From Ophiura sarsii (lineage: Eukaryota; Echinodermata; Ophiuroidea; Amphilepidida; Ophiuridae), in assembly GCA_035610835.1 (NCBI GenBank), contig CM069441.1, positions 86,625,574 through 86,689,573 of the forward strand: a DNA stretch of 64,000 nucleotides, read 5' to 3'. Below are positions 19,471 through 31,470 of this stretch, one piece after another. Numbering within the stretch: the first letter of the stretch is position 1; each line of letters begins with the position of its first letter. A program made the position numbers and the translations under genes. Under the pieces are notes generated by a model, which searched no databases, had not been told where the DNA came from, and worked only from the letters and a program-made list of their open reading frames with translations.

Positions 19471-20513
19471 ACTTGTATTTGTTCAATATTGAGTGCACAA
19501 CACACAATATACGATTGTGCACAAAAATACAAACCCTGTGCTGACAATAAGATATTTGATCGCAATTACTAATGGGCGTGAGTAATTGACTGTTATGAAG
19601 TGTTCGTTAAAAGGTTTGTTTTGATTTAAGAGTGTTGAACATGTTATGCTGTAAAGGTCAAGTTCCAAGTAAGCACGTCTCTGTGTGCTCATACCCTTCC
19701 ATATCGGGTAACTGACACGAAGATATCGTTTTAGAAAAGTCACTTGTTGCAAGAACTACTAAAGGGTAGTGTAATATTGCTCTAACATTTAAATTGATGC
19801 GACTAAAATGTCCATATTGATAGTACCTTTAACAAAATTAAAGTGAACTCTGATTAAATCTTGGTTAAAAGTCTGAGAACAAATTTTGAAAAATTGCCGC
19901 CTCCTTTCCCTGTGTAATGTTGATGAATATCATTGTACGTCTTCAGCAGTTTCTCCAAGTGTCTCAATTAGTTAATTGGGGAGGGGAGAATTAAAAAATC
20001 AAGTTAAAGATGTCCTTTTTAGCTCTACATAATAATAAACATCATTAAAAGATCAGGGGGTGGGGGAAATCAGAAGAACATGTTTTGAAAATGTACTCTG
20101 TGCGCGAAGGATTTTCTTCTAGGATTTTAGGTCAACTTGTGTGTAGAACAGATGTGATGCGAATACATTACCTGATGCTGTTACAGTCCCCTACCAGTAA
20201 CGATACATTTCAAATTGGCCCAATATACCTCTGATTGATGGGTAGGTCTATTACTTAATAATGAATAATTATAGCCATTAAGAATCCTGTTTTGTGAAAA
20301 CCGTTATACATCAAATAAATCATACTATGTTGCAGTGAAATCACCACAATCAATCAATTTGACACAATGAATCGATGTCGTTTCTCATTTTAGTTTGCTG
20401 AATCACATGAAATACAGTTTGAAATGGGAACAACATGTTGACCTGAACTAGTTTTTTTATTTACAAATATCTTGCTGCAAAACAAAAATATCCTTGAACA
20501 AAATGTTTGATAG
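19471..20513. other. Intergenic DNA
   Basis: I see no gene, element ends or tandem repeat that I can support. Confidence 0.4.
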
Positions 20514-20749
20514 TTAACACTTTCCACGCTGCTATAAGTTTTACCATTTACAAAATAGATCCGTCAGAAACCTTTCCAAACTTTCAAGGTCTATCTCAAG
20601 GATTACTGAATCAATGCTATGCATGTTTGCACTTATTTCAATGTATTTCTCATGGTGATTCCAAATATGTTAATGAAATCCAATAATTATGGCATTTTTG
20701 AAACATTTTGGAATGTCGTCTGCAGATGCCAGCAGCATGGAAAGTGTTA
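20514..20749. mobile_element. TTAA MITE (CACTTTCCACGCGGC family), copy 2
   Basis: TTAACACTTTCCACGCTG at the left and CAGCATGGAAAGTGTTA at the right. The interior matches copies 1 and 3 (AATGTCGTCTGCAGA near the right end), in the opposite orientation to copy 1. Confidence 0.68.
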
Positions 20750-22374
20750 CATGTTTATGATATTAGGTTATTGGGTGGGTTCATGTACTATAAAGCCTCA
20801 ATATCATATTCATAATTACCCTATCATAACTAATAGGTTGGTATTATTGAGCATATGTTCCCTTCTAGAGGGGTGGGTGTTATGTCTGTGTGCTAGCAAG
20901 TAGTATCCCTCCAATTCCCCAGAGATATTCAGTGGTGTTGTTTGTGATCAACACCATTTACTTTTGACATTCATAAGACGAGTTATAATTTTATCTGTTC
21001 CAAATTGGCGAGAAATATTTGGTTATCTCTCAGCACGTAAAATTAATCCAAGCGTACTCGCGCAATTATGGCCACACGCACACGCTTTTGGATGCATGCA
21101 GGCGTCACGCATATGATGCACAGTGTGTGTTGCCTTCATGCGTGCCTGCGTTCTTCTATTTATTCACTGCTGTAAGGAGGTGTCGCCAATTTGGACCTGA
21201 TCAAACTATAGTTTTGTGTTTGTATCTGTTGATTTTGGATTTTTCCCAAAAAAAGGTTTATCCCCGCGTAGCAGCAAATGTAGTTTAATGGAATTTCAAA
21301 CATGACAGGTACTGCATTGCGTCTACGATGGTGCGTTATTTAGTTGTATTTTATTTTTGTTTTTCATATTAGTTATGGCTCATAGAGTAGGTAGTATTTT
21401 ACCCCAGTCTGAAACAGCAGTTGTAGTTGTCGTTCATTAGTTAATGATTATTTGTATACTTTAATCTGTACTAACATAGACGGGCTATTTAAAAAAATTA
21501 TAAAAGAATTATTTTGTCAACCTCTTATAACCTTGTTAGAAATGCCAGACAGAAAATATTTTGCTTTTTGAAATTATCAAATCAAATTGGTTAAAATATT
21601 TTCCAGTTACTAGGTATGCTTGATCAATTACATTGCAGAACAAAACGTCTCATTTTACCCATTATGTGTACTGTCACGGCAAAAGGGCGTAGTTGTCAGT
21701 CAAATAAATGTTGAGATGTTGATTGAATTAGTCGGAGAAAAATAAAGCAAATTTTGCCTGAATTTTTCTTCATGAAATCAGAAATCTCACCCACAAAGGT
21801 GCCTTTTACCCGCCATGGTGTCATTTTAAAGCATTCAAAAAGCTCCTTTTGTTGGTATCTCAACTTTTTCATTGAGAGACAACTGCACCCTTTTGCTACA
21901 ACAGTACACAATATGATAATGATGCACTATATTCTATCAAAGACTTGACACATGCTTATTTTCCTCAAAATTGAATGAAATTCTTTTAATAATTTTGTTG
22001 GGTTTTTAACCAGAATTTAAGAATTTTCTATAAAAATTCAGAAATCTTTCACAATCTTTTGGGGGGGGGGGGGGGGGGGGGGTGGGAATGGATCGGTTGA
22101 TCCAGGATTTGAATTTAAACAACACATTTTGATGGCCAAATCTCAGAATGACCAAATAAGGCATGTTTTGCTATATTATTTTATCAAACAACTTTACGAC
22201 TCTTGCTCCAACTGACATTTGAATCATGTGAAATGATAATCATTAGTTTATTTTTTGTAATGTTTCATTGTAAGATCACAGATTTTGGAGCTTTTCGATA
22301 GCAAAGCTGGTAATCCATTTCAACTAGTGCCTTTTGTTTCCAAATTATTTACTAGATGTAGGATATATACTTTC
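20750..22374. other. Intergenic DNA with a G22 run
   Basis: No gene is supported. A G22 homopolymer lies at 22061-22082 and a short CpG-rich stretch near 21050-21140. Confidence 0.45.
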
Positions 22375-22794
22375 ATTCTAAACTCATCACAAAAAGTATC
22401 GAGACACTTAAAAATGATCAAATAAATAATGGCCCGAAAGGGTATGGATTAATCAAAGCAAATAACCCAGTGCATACTTTTATTCTGCGTATTTTGACAC
22501 CTCGATTGTTGAGATACGATGTTGTGGAGAAAGAGGTTTGCATTATTGTTCTGATCATTCAAAACAATAATGCAAACCTCTTTCTATAATCTCAAATTAT
22601 ATTGTTTTGAATGATCGGAACAATAATGCAAACCTGTTTCTCCACAACATCGTATCTCAACAATCGAGGTGTCAAAATACACAGAACAAAAGTTTGCGCT
22701 GGGTTATTTGCTTCGATTAATCCATACCCTTTCGGGCTGTTATTTATTGGATCATTTTTAAGTGTCTCGATACTTTTAGTGATGAGTTTAGAAT
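22375..22794. mobile_element. 420-bp foldback element
   Basis: ATTCTAAACTCATCAC at the left pairs with GTGATGAGTTTAGAAT at the right. The arms pair almost fully (AAAGTATCGAGACACTTA, GGGTATGGATTAATC, GATACGATGTTGTGGAG) around a centre near 22575 that is itself a smaller palindrome (GATCATTCAAAACAATAATG). No ORF and no certain target duplication. Confidence 0.75.
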
Positions 22795-23139
22795 GTTCCT
22801 ATTATCAAAGTTTTAAGCAGAAGTTAACATCTATATGTTCCAAAATCAGCGTAGCATCAACAGATGAATTAGTTTAGTTTTTCCAACTGTAGTGTATGAC
22901 TAAAATAGGTTAGTTTATCATTTATATAACTTTATATGTTGTTGCAAATGTTATGAGAGATTTATTGACACATATTTCCTAGTTTGAAATAGCACAGTTG
23001 ATAATTTTAACCCAAACCTTAACCCACATCTTACCCCACAAAATACTTTGGGCTACCAGTAATCTCAAATTATCTCAATAATATAATATGTTTTGATGAA
23101 AGGGACAATGTAAATGTTCCAAATAAACTTTACTCAACG
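22795..23139. other. Intergenic DNA
   Basis: A+T-rich; I see nothing I can name. Confidence 0.4.
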
Positions 23140-23710
23140 TCTTAAGGGGGCTGTTAACCCTCACAACATGATATTTATCAAGCGCTGTAACTTTTGAGCT
23201 TAATATGATGCATATAAAAGTATACATGTTGGTATCAAATTTCACCAAAAATGCTGAGTTTTAAATTTTTGACCAAAAAATCACTTTTTTGGCTCAAAAT
23301 TTGCTGCATTAGTAGCAAATTCAGTTTTTGGTAAAAAATGCTGAAATTTTACCAAATTCATCTTAATAAATTCTCTAGGAGGGTTTTTTGAATATCTGAT
23401 TTATTTTTTGAATTATTGGCCCAAAAGTGCCAAAAATGTGGTAACAACACATTTGTTGGCACTTTTTGGTCAATTTCAAAAAATAAATCAAATATTCAAA
23501 CACACTAAAAACCTAGAGAATTTTATAAGGATTATAATAAAACTACAACGACAAAATTTGACAAAATATATTTTTAGTTATCTTGACAAACCTAAAATGG
23601 GTCCAAAACCGTGTTTTTTATAATTTTCTCCAACACTTTTATATAGATTAAATGAAAAATGAAGGAGTTTAGCAGTTTTACAGAGGCTATGCCTGAGAGT
23701 TCACAGTGAT
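23140..23710. repeat. Relic related to the 15776 foldback family
   Basis: The right end GAGGCTATGCCTGAGAG and the blocks ATTTGACAAAATATAT and CCTAAAATGGGTCCAAAA resemble the families at 12230 and 15776. The left end CTTAAGGGGGCTGTTAACCC resembles the inner arm sequence. The inside is a further imperfect palindrome (CTCTAGGAGGGTTTTTTGAA against TTCAAACACACTAAAAACCT). The outer ends are missing. Confidence 0.5.
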
Positions 23711-24679
23711 GAGATTTGGAATGTTTTTCTGCTTACAGAAACAAAAGGAGCAGTCTGACTATATACAGGATTGGGAAAGTTCAATTGATTTTTAGTTACT
23801 CCAAGCTACAGGGTCATGAATGGTGTATGGTGCAAAGGCATTGACACAAATGCTGAATTTATTTAAGAGAGCAATGATCCTTTGAGAGTAGTTTGGCCCT
23901 AGAAAGTGTAGACGGTAAACACAATAGTATTATGTATAAAATAAAATGAAATATGACTATTGACCGCCCAGAGACATGTGTTGACGAACTATGTTTTTTT
24001 ACAATCTGTACTTCCTTATCCATGTCATTTCGATCACCATTATGCCATATACGTACGATGAAGGATATTCTAAAAGGCTCCCAATTTGAGTTATCAGTGT
24101 GTAGGTTTATGCTATCTTGAACTCAACTGTAGCGACATCATTGATATTCATGTGTGTGTCTGTTCCACCGTGTACTATAACCAAAGTGGACTAATATTAA
24201 AACAGATTATTATAACTATTCAAATTTGATGTCGATTTTGAGTGTTTTCTTTTTTTTAAAGTTATATTGTAGTTCCTTATTTTATTAAGTTTTATTTACT
24301 ATTCCTGTGAAAACAGAATTACCCAAGGTTGCAAAACCCCTGAACTTCAGATGTTTAACCTCGTTAGAAACTTGAACAACAAATACATTATTTTTTAAAT
24401 ATGTTTCTCTTCAAAGAAATCTAGGGCTTTGTGTGACAACCAGCACTATAGTAGATTCATAAACTCTGGCATATCGGTTCTGATTTTGGACCTCATCCAT
24501 TGAGCGTTAGAGGAACCCATTTTGACCAATAATGATGAAACAGTGGTACTCTTATAGATGCTATTATTTGCGCTCCATACTCAAATGCTATTCATGATAG
24601 CAGTGTGGCTTTAGTGAATAGGGCTGATCATGTATCTTTACATTCACGCCAACCAAATACCTAATCCAACAGCTTGAAA
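23711..24679. other. Intergenic DNA
   Basis: I see no gene or paired repeat in this interval. Confidence 0.4.
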
Positions 24680-24900
24680 TACGAGGGGGTATCAAAAAGT
24701 TTTTGAAATCACCCAGAAGTGAAGGAGCTATATCGATGAAATCTTGTCAGTGTAATCACTGGTCCTTAAAAACATTATGGTGCAAAAATGGGTCTCATAA
24801 GTATGTTTACTTTTTATACAGGTGGCGCTAGATGCCAAGGCCATGTAAATCAATCACGTCTCCCAACAGTGATGTGTACATGGTAACGATAATGGTCCAA
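24680..24900. mobile_element. Possible mariner-like 5' fragment
   Basis: The stretch starts ACGAGGGGGTATCAAAAAGT, a form common at the ends of mariner elements. I find no matching inverted right end in the window and no transposase frame, so it would be a truncated relic. Confidence 0.3.
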
Positions 24901-26066
24901 AAACTGATCCTTGTGGGTATAGCCGCTGTCCAAAATGGCCGCTGCAATGAATAACACTAATCCTTTGATGACATGTGTTTTGAAATACAGTGTGAAACTT
25001 TCTATTCTCAACCTATGAATATGATGATTAATATGATTCGTTACCTGCTAGCTCAAAGTCATTACTGGACGAGCTGCTCCATGGGAATAATTTGGAGTAA
25101 GAGGTCCTAAAGGAATCACAGACATGCCTTACGGTTTTCTAATTTTCCACCACTTAGACTTAATTTAGCAATATGAGGCCACTACTTGGAACATCCACCT
25201 AGGAAACCAGTGACATATAGCTCAATCTACCAGACTATGCGAATGTAAAATTGCTCTTAAAGTTCCGTCTGTTGCGGTACCAGAATACCAAATGACAGAA
25301 TCATACCCGAACAATTCGGCAGATACTTTGATTGAAGAACGACAGTGAACTAACATCGTGTCTTAACACAATTTTTGCGCTTGTCATTATTTGCTACTAT
25401 ATACCAAAATAAGGTTTTCTGACGACTCTTTAAGGGTAGAATCTTGTAATTAAATGGCTGGTGTTATGTCTTTTGCCACAAAATCATGACACTTTAATTT
25501 GTAAGTCACATTTCTCCAAATCAGGGAGACCTCTTAAGATTATACTCGTAATTAGCATGAACATTTTCAGATTTAAACCAGATTTGTTGTTGTTGTTGAT
25601 GTTATTGTTATTGCTGTTGTTGTTTAGTTTTTTCCTTTTGCTTAAGCAATATTATTGGCTTGTACACATTGTTTCTGGTTTTTTCTACACATATATTCTT
25701 GAGGCTTTTAAGCCATTTTGTTCCCAGTCATTTGGATTGAGCATGATCACAATCAATCTCACAAAATGCTACATCTAAATTTAACTCATAATCTAGCAAA
25801 AGAGAGGTAGCTTGAGAGAGACAGACATACAGATATACTTCAAAACACCAAGGACAGGCCCTATGACAATAGTACTTTAATTTAATGGACCTATTCGAAC
25901 AATATGCATTACAAAATATGATGCAAAAATAAGCGAGGACGGCTTTGCAACACCAAGTAAGACCGGCAAATAAATATTGCAATATTCTTGTAATGCAATA
26001 GTGTTTCATTTGTTGTAGGGGATGTATGATAGATCTATTGAGTTATCTTATTGTTGGAAATATGCA
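24901..26066. other. Intergenic DNA with a TTG microsatellite
   Basis: A TTG-rich microsatellite lies at about 25586-25625. The frame across it (25461-25778) is a Leu-rich artefact of the repeat. Nothing else is supported. Confidence 0.45.
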
Positions 26067-26580
26067 ACTTATTCGATTTACAGAATTGAAGCGGTTAAAG
26101 GCGTATTAATCGTAATATCTACCTAATGCAGTGAGCTATATATTGTGCAATTTGTTTGAAGTGAAGGTCTACTGAAATAAAATTTTATTTTTAAAATTCT
26201 GCAACTTATTAGATTACAGAATAAGCTTTAAAAAAAACTCCATACATCATAACATCTCTAATACATTGTATCTACCTAATGCAGTGAGCTATTGTGTGAT
26301 TTTTGTATTGAAGTAAAAATCTTATTTTGTAAAATCTAACACTTAGGCCTATACTAGATTACAAAATTGAAGCGGTAGAAACATGCACATCATGACATCT
26401 CCAATATCTACCTAATGCGGTGAGCCATTGTGCAATTTTTTGAAGAGGAATGATGAATTCTATAGTTAAGTAAAATATTATTTTTAAAATTCTGAAACTT
26501 AATAGATTATAAAATTGAAACGGTAGATGCATCAAAACATCTCTAATATCGACTATTATTAGATTACAGAATTGAATCCT
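26067..26580. repeat. Tandem repeat of about 136-158 bp, 3.3 copies
   Basis: Units contain AGATTACAGAATTGAAGCGG, then ATCTACCTAATGCAGTGAGC and TATTTTTAAAATTCTG. The AGATTACA anchor falls at about 26075, 26211, 26356, 26514 and 26561, the last unit being truncated. The copies are clearly diverged. Confidence 0.75.
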
Positions 26581-27222
26581 ACTAGACACTCAAGTACTAA
26601 CTTGGATGGCTAGTAAGTAGACACATTGCACAAACATGAAACTAGACATTACAACAATTATTTTGTACAAAACAGAATGTTGATATATGTGTTGGTTTTC
26701 TTATAATACGAATTTTGTAAATCTCATTTTCGGGGTGGGGGGGGGGGGGGGGGGGGGGGCGGGGAAGTGAACATTAAGATTATTCTTAGAAATACATGTA
26801 TTTCTATCCAAAGCATGTAATCTAAAACGTTTTCTTTCCTAATTGAGAGAAATATCCTCAATGGAGTGCATCCAATGTATAGTTTTCAAAGGAAAATGGA
26901 AATAAACCAAACTTTTTCAATCTTGAGGCAAAAAAGTAGATTTTCTGATATTTTTTCAACTGGATATCCACCGGTATCTCTTGACTGTCTTCTTTCATGC
27001 GTAACACTGTATGTGCCATGGACGCTCCTTTGTATGCCTTATTCTTGTGTTTTCCACCAATTGCTGCATTTTGGAAGTTATGATAATGGAAACTGTGGAG
27101 TGTTTATGACCTGCATGTTGTACACTGTACAACTGTTTAACAGTCAGCTTGGAATAAAGCTCATACACCATTAACTTGTACAATGAAGCAGGCATGAATC
27201 CAGTGCTACATGTAGTGAAACA
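26581..27222. other. Intergenic DNA with a G23 run
   Basis: G23 lies at 26737-26759. The 102-codon frame at 26866-27174 has no recognisable domain, and I do not call a gene. Confidence 0.45.
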
Positions 27223-27463
27223 TTAACACTTTCCACGTGACTATTGGATATAATACAAAATAGATCTTTCAGAAACCTTTCCCAACTTTTAAGAACTATC
27301 TCAAGGATTACTGAACCCATACTAGGCATGTGTGTATGTACTTATTCCAATTCTCACGGTGATTCCAAATATGGTAATGAAATTAAATAATTCTGACATT
27401 TTTGAAACCGTTGTGAAATTTAGGAATGTCGTCTGCAGACGCCTGACGCGTGGAAAAGGTTAA
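27223..27463. mobile_element. TTAA MITE (CACTTTCCACGCGGC family), copy 3
   Basis: TTAACACTTTCCACGTGAC at the left and GACGCGTGGAAAAGGTTAA at the right. The interior carries GATTCCAAATATGGTAATGA and AATGTCGTCTGCAGACGC, in the same orientation as copy 2. Confidence 0.7.
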
Positions 27464-28490
27464 AGAAATCACATGTTATGCCTAGCTGATCTTTCTATCC
27501 TCTTAGTGAGCGCTGGATGTGGTATACGTACACTATGTACAGAACATAGGTATAGTATACTTCATGATATACAATTCCACTCAACTGTTTACCCATCTCA
27601 TCCCAAACTAGACGGAAGTCATGGAGTGTTTCAATCAATATTGGCAATCGAACTTCACTTTACATCTTGGCCAGGGTGTTCAAGAGCTCAAGAGCCTCCT
27701 CTTCTTGATCACTAATCCCATCCTCCCTTTTGGCTTTATCGGTTTATCCTTTGCTATTTTTGTGAATAAAATTAAACATATTTGATTTAAAACAAATTTG
27801 CAATCCTATATAGGAAAAGGGCAGCTTTACTTTACTTGGAAAAGGACAGCTCAGGACAGAGTGAAATGGAAAATTGATGAAGAGGCCTTCCTTCTGCAGT
27901 GGAGTGAAATAGGCTAGATAGATAGATATGTTAAATTCACAAGTGCAACCGAAGAGAAATCTGCATTGGACTAACATAGTTTTCAGCCTATCAACATTAG
28001 GCTAGAAGCAAAACGTGCTGTTTAATTTTTTTTATTATCAATGTTTGAACCGTAGCTATATGGATCTAGAGACCAAAGCTGTATGTCAACGGCTGTTCTG
28101 ATCAGGCGGTTGAAGCTCATTTAATTCTGTCCTCCTTTTTATTTGTTCATCCATTCATTGTAGATCTGTCCCTCTGTTTATACTCCATCTATCCTTCCTT
28201 GCAAAATGGTATTTGCCAAGCTGGTCTTTCATCTAATGTACATGCCTAAATAGCACCAGTTGTCTCCTTTTCACAAGCAGCTTCCTCACACCACATGTTG
28301 TTTGGTGGTATGTGAGGAGAAGTGGTCCTGTCTTTCTAATGCAATTCATTTCAAAAGCATTTATTTGTTTCTCCAACTCTGGTTTCTCCATCTCTGCATT
28401 TATTGTGTGTTTTAATAGCATTACGTTTACCGAGCTAGGGCATTTATAAAAACTAAGACTCTTTAATTTAATTTCATGTAAAATAAAAGA
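27464..28490. other. 3' flank of the GPCR gene
   Basis: No other gene is seen. On the minus strand, AATAAA-type signals (TTTATT on the + strand) occur near 28361 and 28399, so the GPCR transcript could end about 100-150 bases after its stop. Confidence 0.4.
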
Positions 28491-29609
28491 TTACCGCCTC
28501 CGAATTGTAGACAAATATGTTTCTGATGGCGGCTTTGTACAGAAATGCATACATATTTGTCGAAATCCATTTCTATAACTTGAGTTACACGCAAAATACA
28601 CGAATGGATTGGCGCAGGAGTTGATAACTACAAGGCAGCGAGCTACTACTGCAAGTAACCCATACTGATCCGGTGATAAGAACCCAAGACCTGTGGCTTC
28701 CTGGACAAATAAATTGATAGACAGTAAACGGTACGGTAACTGACAACAGAAGAAGATGACTCCATTGATGATTAAAAGTCGAGCAACCTGATTTCGAGTT
28801 TGTTTCTGTAGTACAATGATCCTGTTGTTTTGAATGTTCTTGTCTGTTCCTTCAGTACGGTGACTTAAAGCGTATATAATTCTCCCATGCATGTACACGT
28901 TTCCAACTAACGCAAAGAAAAACGGCACAACAGTCACAGACTCTGCAAACACAAGTATTTTAGAGTGAATGGGAACGCAAAACTGAATGCGTTTCGGGTA
29001 CTGGGCGTATATGCTTTCATCGGAGTAAAGAACGCAAATCGTCTTGAGTTTTGCGTATCTGACCAACGATGACATGATTGCGCTGAAGATCCACGACAGG
29101 GTTATTATGCGGATTGTGCGATCATTTCCCGTCACTAATCGATGCTTAAATGGGTGGCATATACCATAGTATTTTTCAAACGTGGCAAGGGATATCAGCA
29201 GAATCGATGCGAAGTAGGAAAGGTAGATTGGCAACCAGCTCACGACGCATCCAATCCCGGATTCGAATGGCGCATCGTTGCGAATTGGGGAGCTATAATA
29301 GGCTACGATATACAAGGTGCAACCGTACCCAATGAAGAATAGATCAGCTACGGCGATGTTCAGCAGGTATCCATTCGTTACGGTACGCATTGTAGGTACG
29401 CGAAGAACCATTACGATAAATGCTAGATTTCCTAAAACACCGATAGTCTCAACAAACGGAAGAAATATCGTAAAAATGAGCTCTTCGTTGTAAGAATACA
29501 ACGCATCGTTTATTGCTGATTCTGTTGAAAGATTCAGTATATTATTCGCACAATGATTTTCAGTCATTTGAGTTTGATTCATTCCCATTATTCCGCAACT
29601 TAGTAACAT
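28491..29609 (-). CDS. Class A (rhodopsin-like) peptide-type GPCR, single exon
   Basis: A 372-residue seven-helix receptor in the plasma membrane, probably for a neuropeptide, signalling through G proteins. Class A landmarks are all in place: extracellular N-terminus with glycosylation sites NQT (11-13) and NLS (26-28); GN in TM1 (60-61); LNIAVAD with D89 in TM2; C121 before TM3, a likely disulfide partner of C211; EKY (145-147) in the DRY place followed by ICHPF; W173 in TM4; P229 in TM5; FFCCQLPY with P292 in TM6; NPFVY (334-338) in TM7; then a short Cys-containing tail. The TM6 toggle tryptophan is Gln (Q290). EKYYGICHPF and QVARLLIINGVIFF recall the TRH/ghrelin/neuromedin-U receptor group, but I cannot assign a ligand. 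The first Met is taken; Met8 or Met10 would serve equally and keep all domains. Neighbours are repeats only. Confidence 0.88.
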   Translation of the reverse strand: MLLSCGIMGMNQTQMTENHCANNILNLSTESAINDALYSYNEELIFTIFLPFVETIGVLGNLAFIVMVLRVPTMRTVTNGYLLNIAVADLFFIGYGCTLYIVAYYSSPIRNDAPFESGIGCVVSWLPIYLSYFASILLISLATFEKYYGICHPFKHRLVTGNDRTIRIITLSWIFSAIMSSLVRYAKLKTICVLYSDESIYAQYPKRIQFCVPIHSKILVFAESVTVVPFFFALVGNVYMHGRIIYALSHRTEGTDKNIQNNRIIVLQKQTRNQVARLLIINGVIFFCCQLPYRLLSINLFVQEATGLGFLSPDQYGLLAVVARCLVVINSCANPFVYFACNSSYRNGFRQICMHFCTKPPSETYLSTIRRR

Positions 29610-30310
29610 TCATGGAACGTTCCTGTCACATTATTAGAATGCATTTGTTTCCACCTTCATAGCTGGTTCATAATTTGAAAGTGCATATCACTTTGTGGAT
29701 GAAAGAGATCCGCTGTTGATTGCACTGATCGTTCAATCAATGTATCACTCGGCAGTATTGATGCTGGTACTCGGAGGCCGGTACTTCCCCAAAAAATTCG
29801 AGCTGTGATTTAACTCTGGCAGAATGCCCATTCGTCGTAGTGACTTTGATTGATAGTATTTTAGCGATATTTGCTGTGTTAATGTATTATTAACCAACGT
29901 GGTGAGAGAAAACCATTTATGGACGAGCTCTGGTTTGAAGTTATTTTAGAATTTCGAGTGAGTGCCCTCGGAGCTTCGTGTGTTTGAAAGTATATTAACA
30001 ATTAACCATGATACGGCGCTCCTCCCTCACGGTCGATACGTTTCCATCCAGATGTTTAACCAACTATTGAACAAGTTGAAGTCATGAGTTTAAACTTCCC
30101 GGGTAATTTGCGAGTAAGTTATTCATACGTGATATCTTAACAAGTAGCACATATCAGCATATTGATCATCTTTTCTTCGTAGGAATGTAAACCCTTTTGT
30201 ATAGATGAGGATCAAATAAGAAATCAAATCAACTTGCACGAAGACATAAGAGATCGCTGTCACTATTCTGGACATGAACTACCTACGTTGTGATTGAAGA
30301 CGCAGCTATA
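29610..30310. other. 5' flank of the GPCR gene
   Basis: This should hold the GPCR promoter and 5' UTR on the minus strand. I see no convincing TATA box and no other gene. Confidence 0.35.
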
Positions 30311-30875
30311 TACACCTAGCAACAAAAGTCCCTGACCAGGTGCTTTGAGGTTGGCTAATTCAAAATAGATAATCGGTACCAAAAATCTGAAATATACATT
30401 AAATGAGCAAATTTTTTCTCCGCAGTTTGATACCTCACTCAACAAAATCGAATGGATACTTTTAAAGTTATGGCGATTTCAATGACCGCGCATAACAACA
30501 GCAAAGTTGCACTAGGTATAGGAAATCATTGATTTGTGTGTGATTACTGTCATAACTCTGTGCTATCTGGATGAATGGGTCTAGAGTGAGCTGTGAAGAA
30601 TGAAAGTCTTTGCTATCTTTACACACACACAACAGTGCGTAATTACACACAAATCAATGATTTCCTATACCTAGTGCCACTTTGATGTTGTTATGCGCGG
30701 TCATTGAAACCGCCATAACTTAAAAAGTAACCATTCGATTTTGTTGAATGAGGTATCAAACTGCGGAGACGAAATTTGCTCATTTAATGTATATCTCAGA
30801 TTTTTGGTACCGATTGTCTATTTTGAATTAGCCAACCTCAAAGAACCTGGTCAGGGACTTTTGTTGCTAGGTGTA
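30311..30875. mobile_element. 565-bp foldback element
   Basis: TACACCTAGCAACAAAAGTC at the left pairs with GACTTTTGTTGCTAGGTGTA at the right. Pairing continues through ATGACCGCGCATAACAACA/TGTTGTTATGCGCGGTCAT to a loop near 30540-30640. There is no ORF and no unambiguous target duplication. Confidence 0.78.
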
Positions 30876-31470
30876 AGATAGAGCCATATGTCATGTATGT
30901 GTCAATGTCTAGTAAGATTTCATTTCACTGCCTGTCAGTCACACATTTGGGAGATACCTCTCCTGACATTGAAGGCCTACTGCAGCCAAAGTTTATGAAT
31001 CTTCTAGTTTTCGTTCGATGTAGCTCTCCGACTTACAGCAGTATTATGTGATCTTTTATCAATTTTTACACATTCTTTTAATTAAGTTTGACTTACTAGG
31101 AAACATTTTCCTGACCTCATAAATCTATCTTGACAAAGAAAATGTGCTTCGACCCGTTGACCTGCAGATGATGTGGCAATAAAAAAAAGCTTACGAGTAC
31201 GTCCAAAATAGGTTTCTCATAGCTCCTAATGGGGCAATCACATGTATCCGTGTGAGCTGGGCGGCCCCTTGCCGTCTTATAGAAAAACAACAGAGTCCAA
31301 CACGGTGAACAATCAGCAAAAAATGTCAACGGCCGCATTGATTTTTTTTTGTCACCGGGTTCATACTGTTCTATACCGGGTCCTTATCGGGGTAAGCGTT
31401 CGATGTAAGAAGTTCCTCCATCTTGGATATGAATATTCATTAATATAAATACATATGTACATACAATCAA
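30876..31470. other. Unique DNA bordering decamer array 1
   Basis: No gene is seen. The transition to the array is sharp, at ACAATCAACACACCTCGG. Confidence 0.45.

Noticed and set aside
7359..26759. G20-G23 homopolymers (7359, 22061, 26737) as G-quadruplex regulators
   Set aside because: Pure G runs of this length are prone to sequencing and polishing errors, and nothing around them suggests a function.
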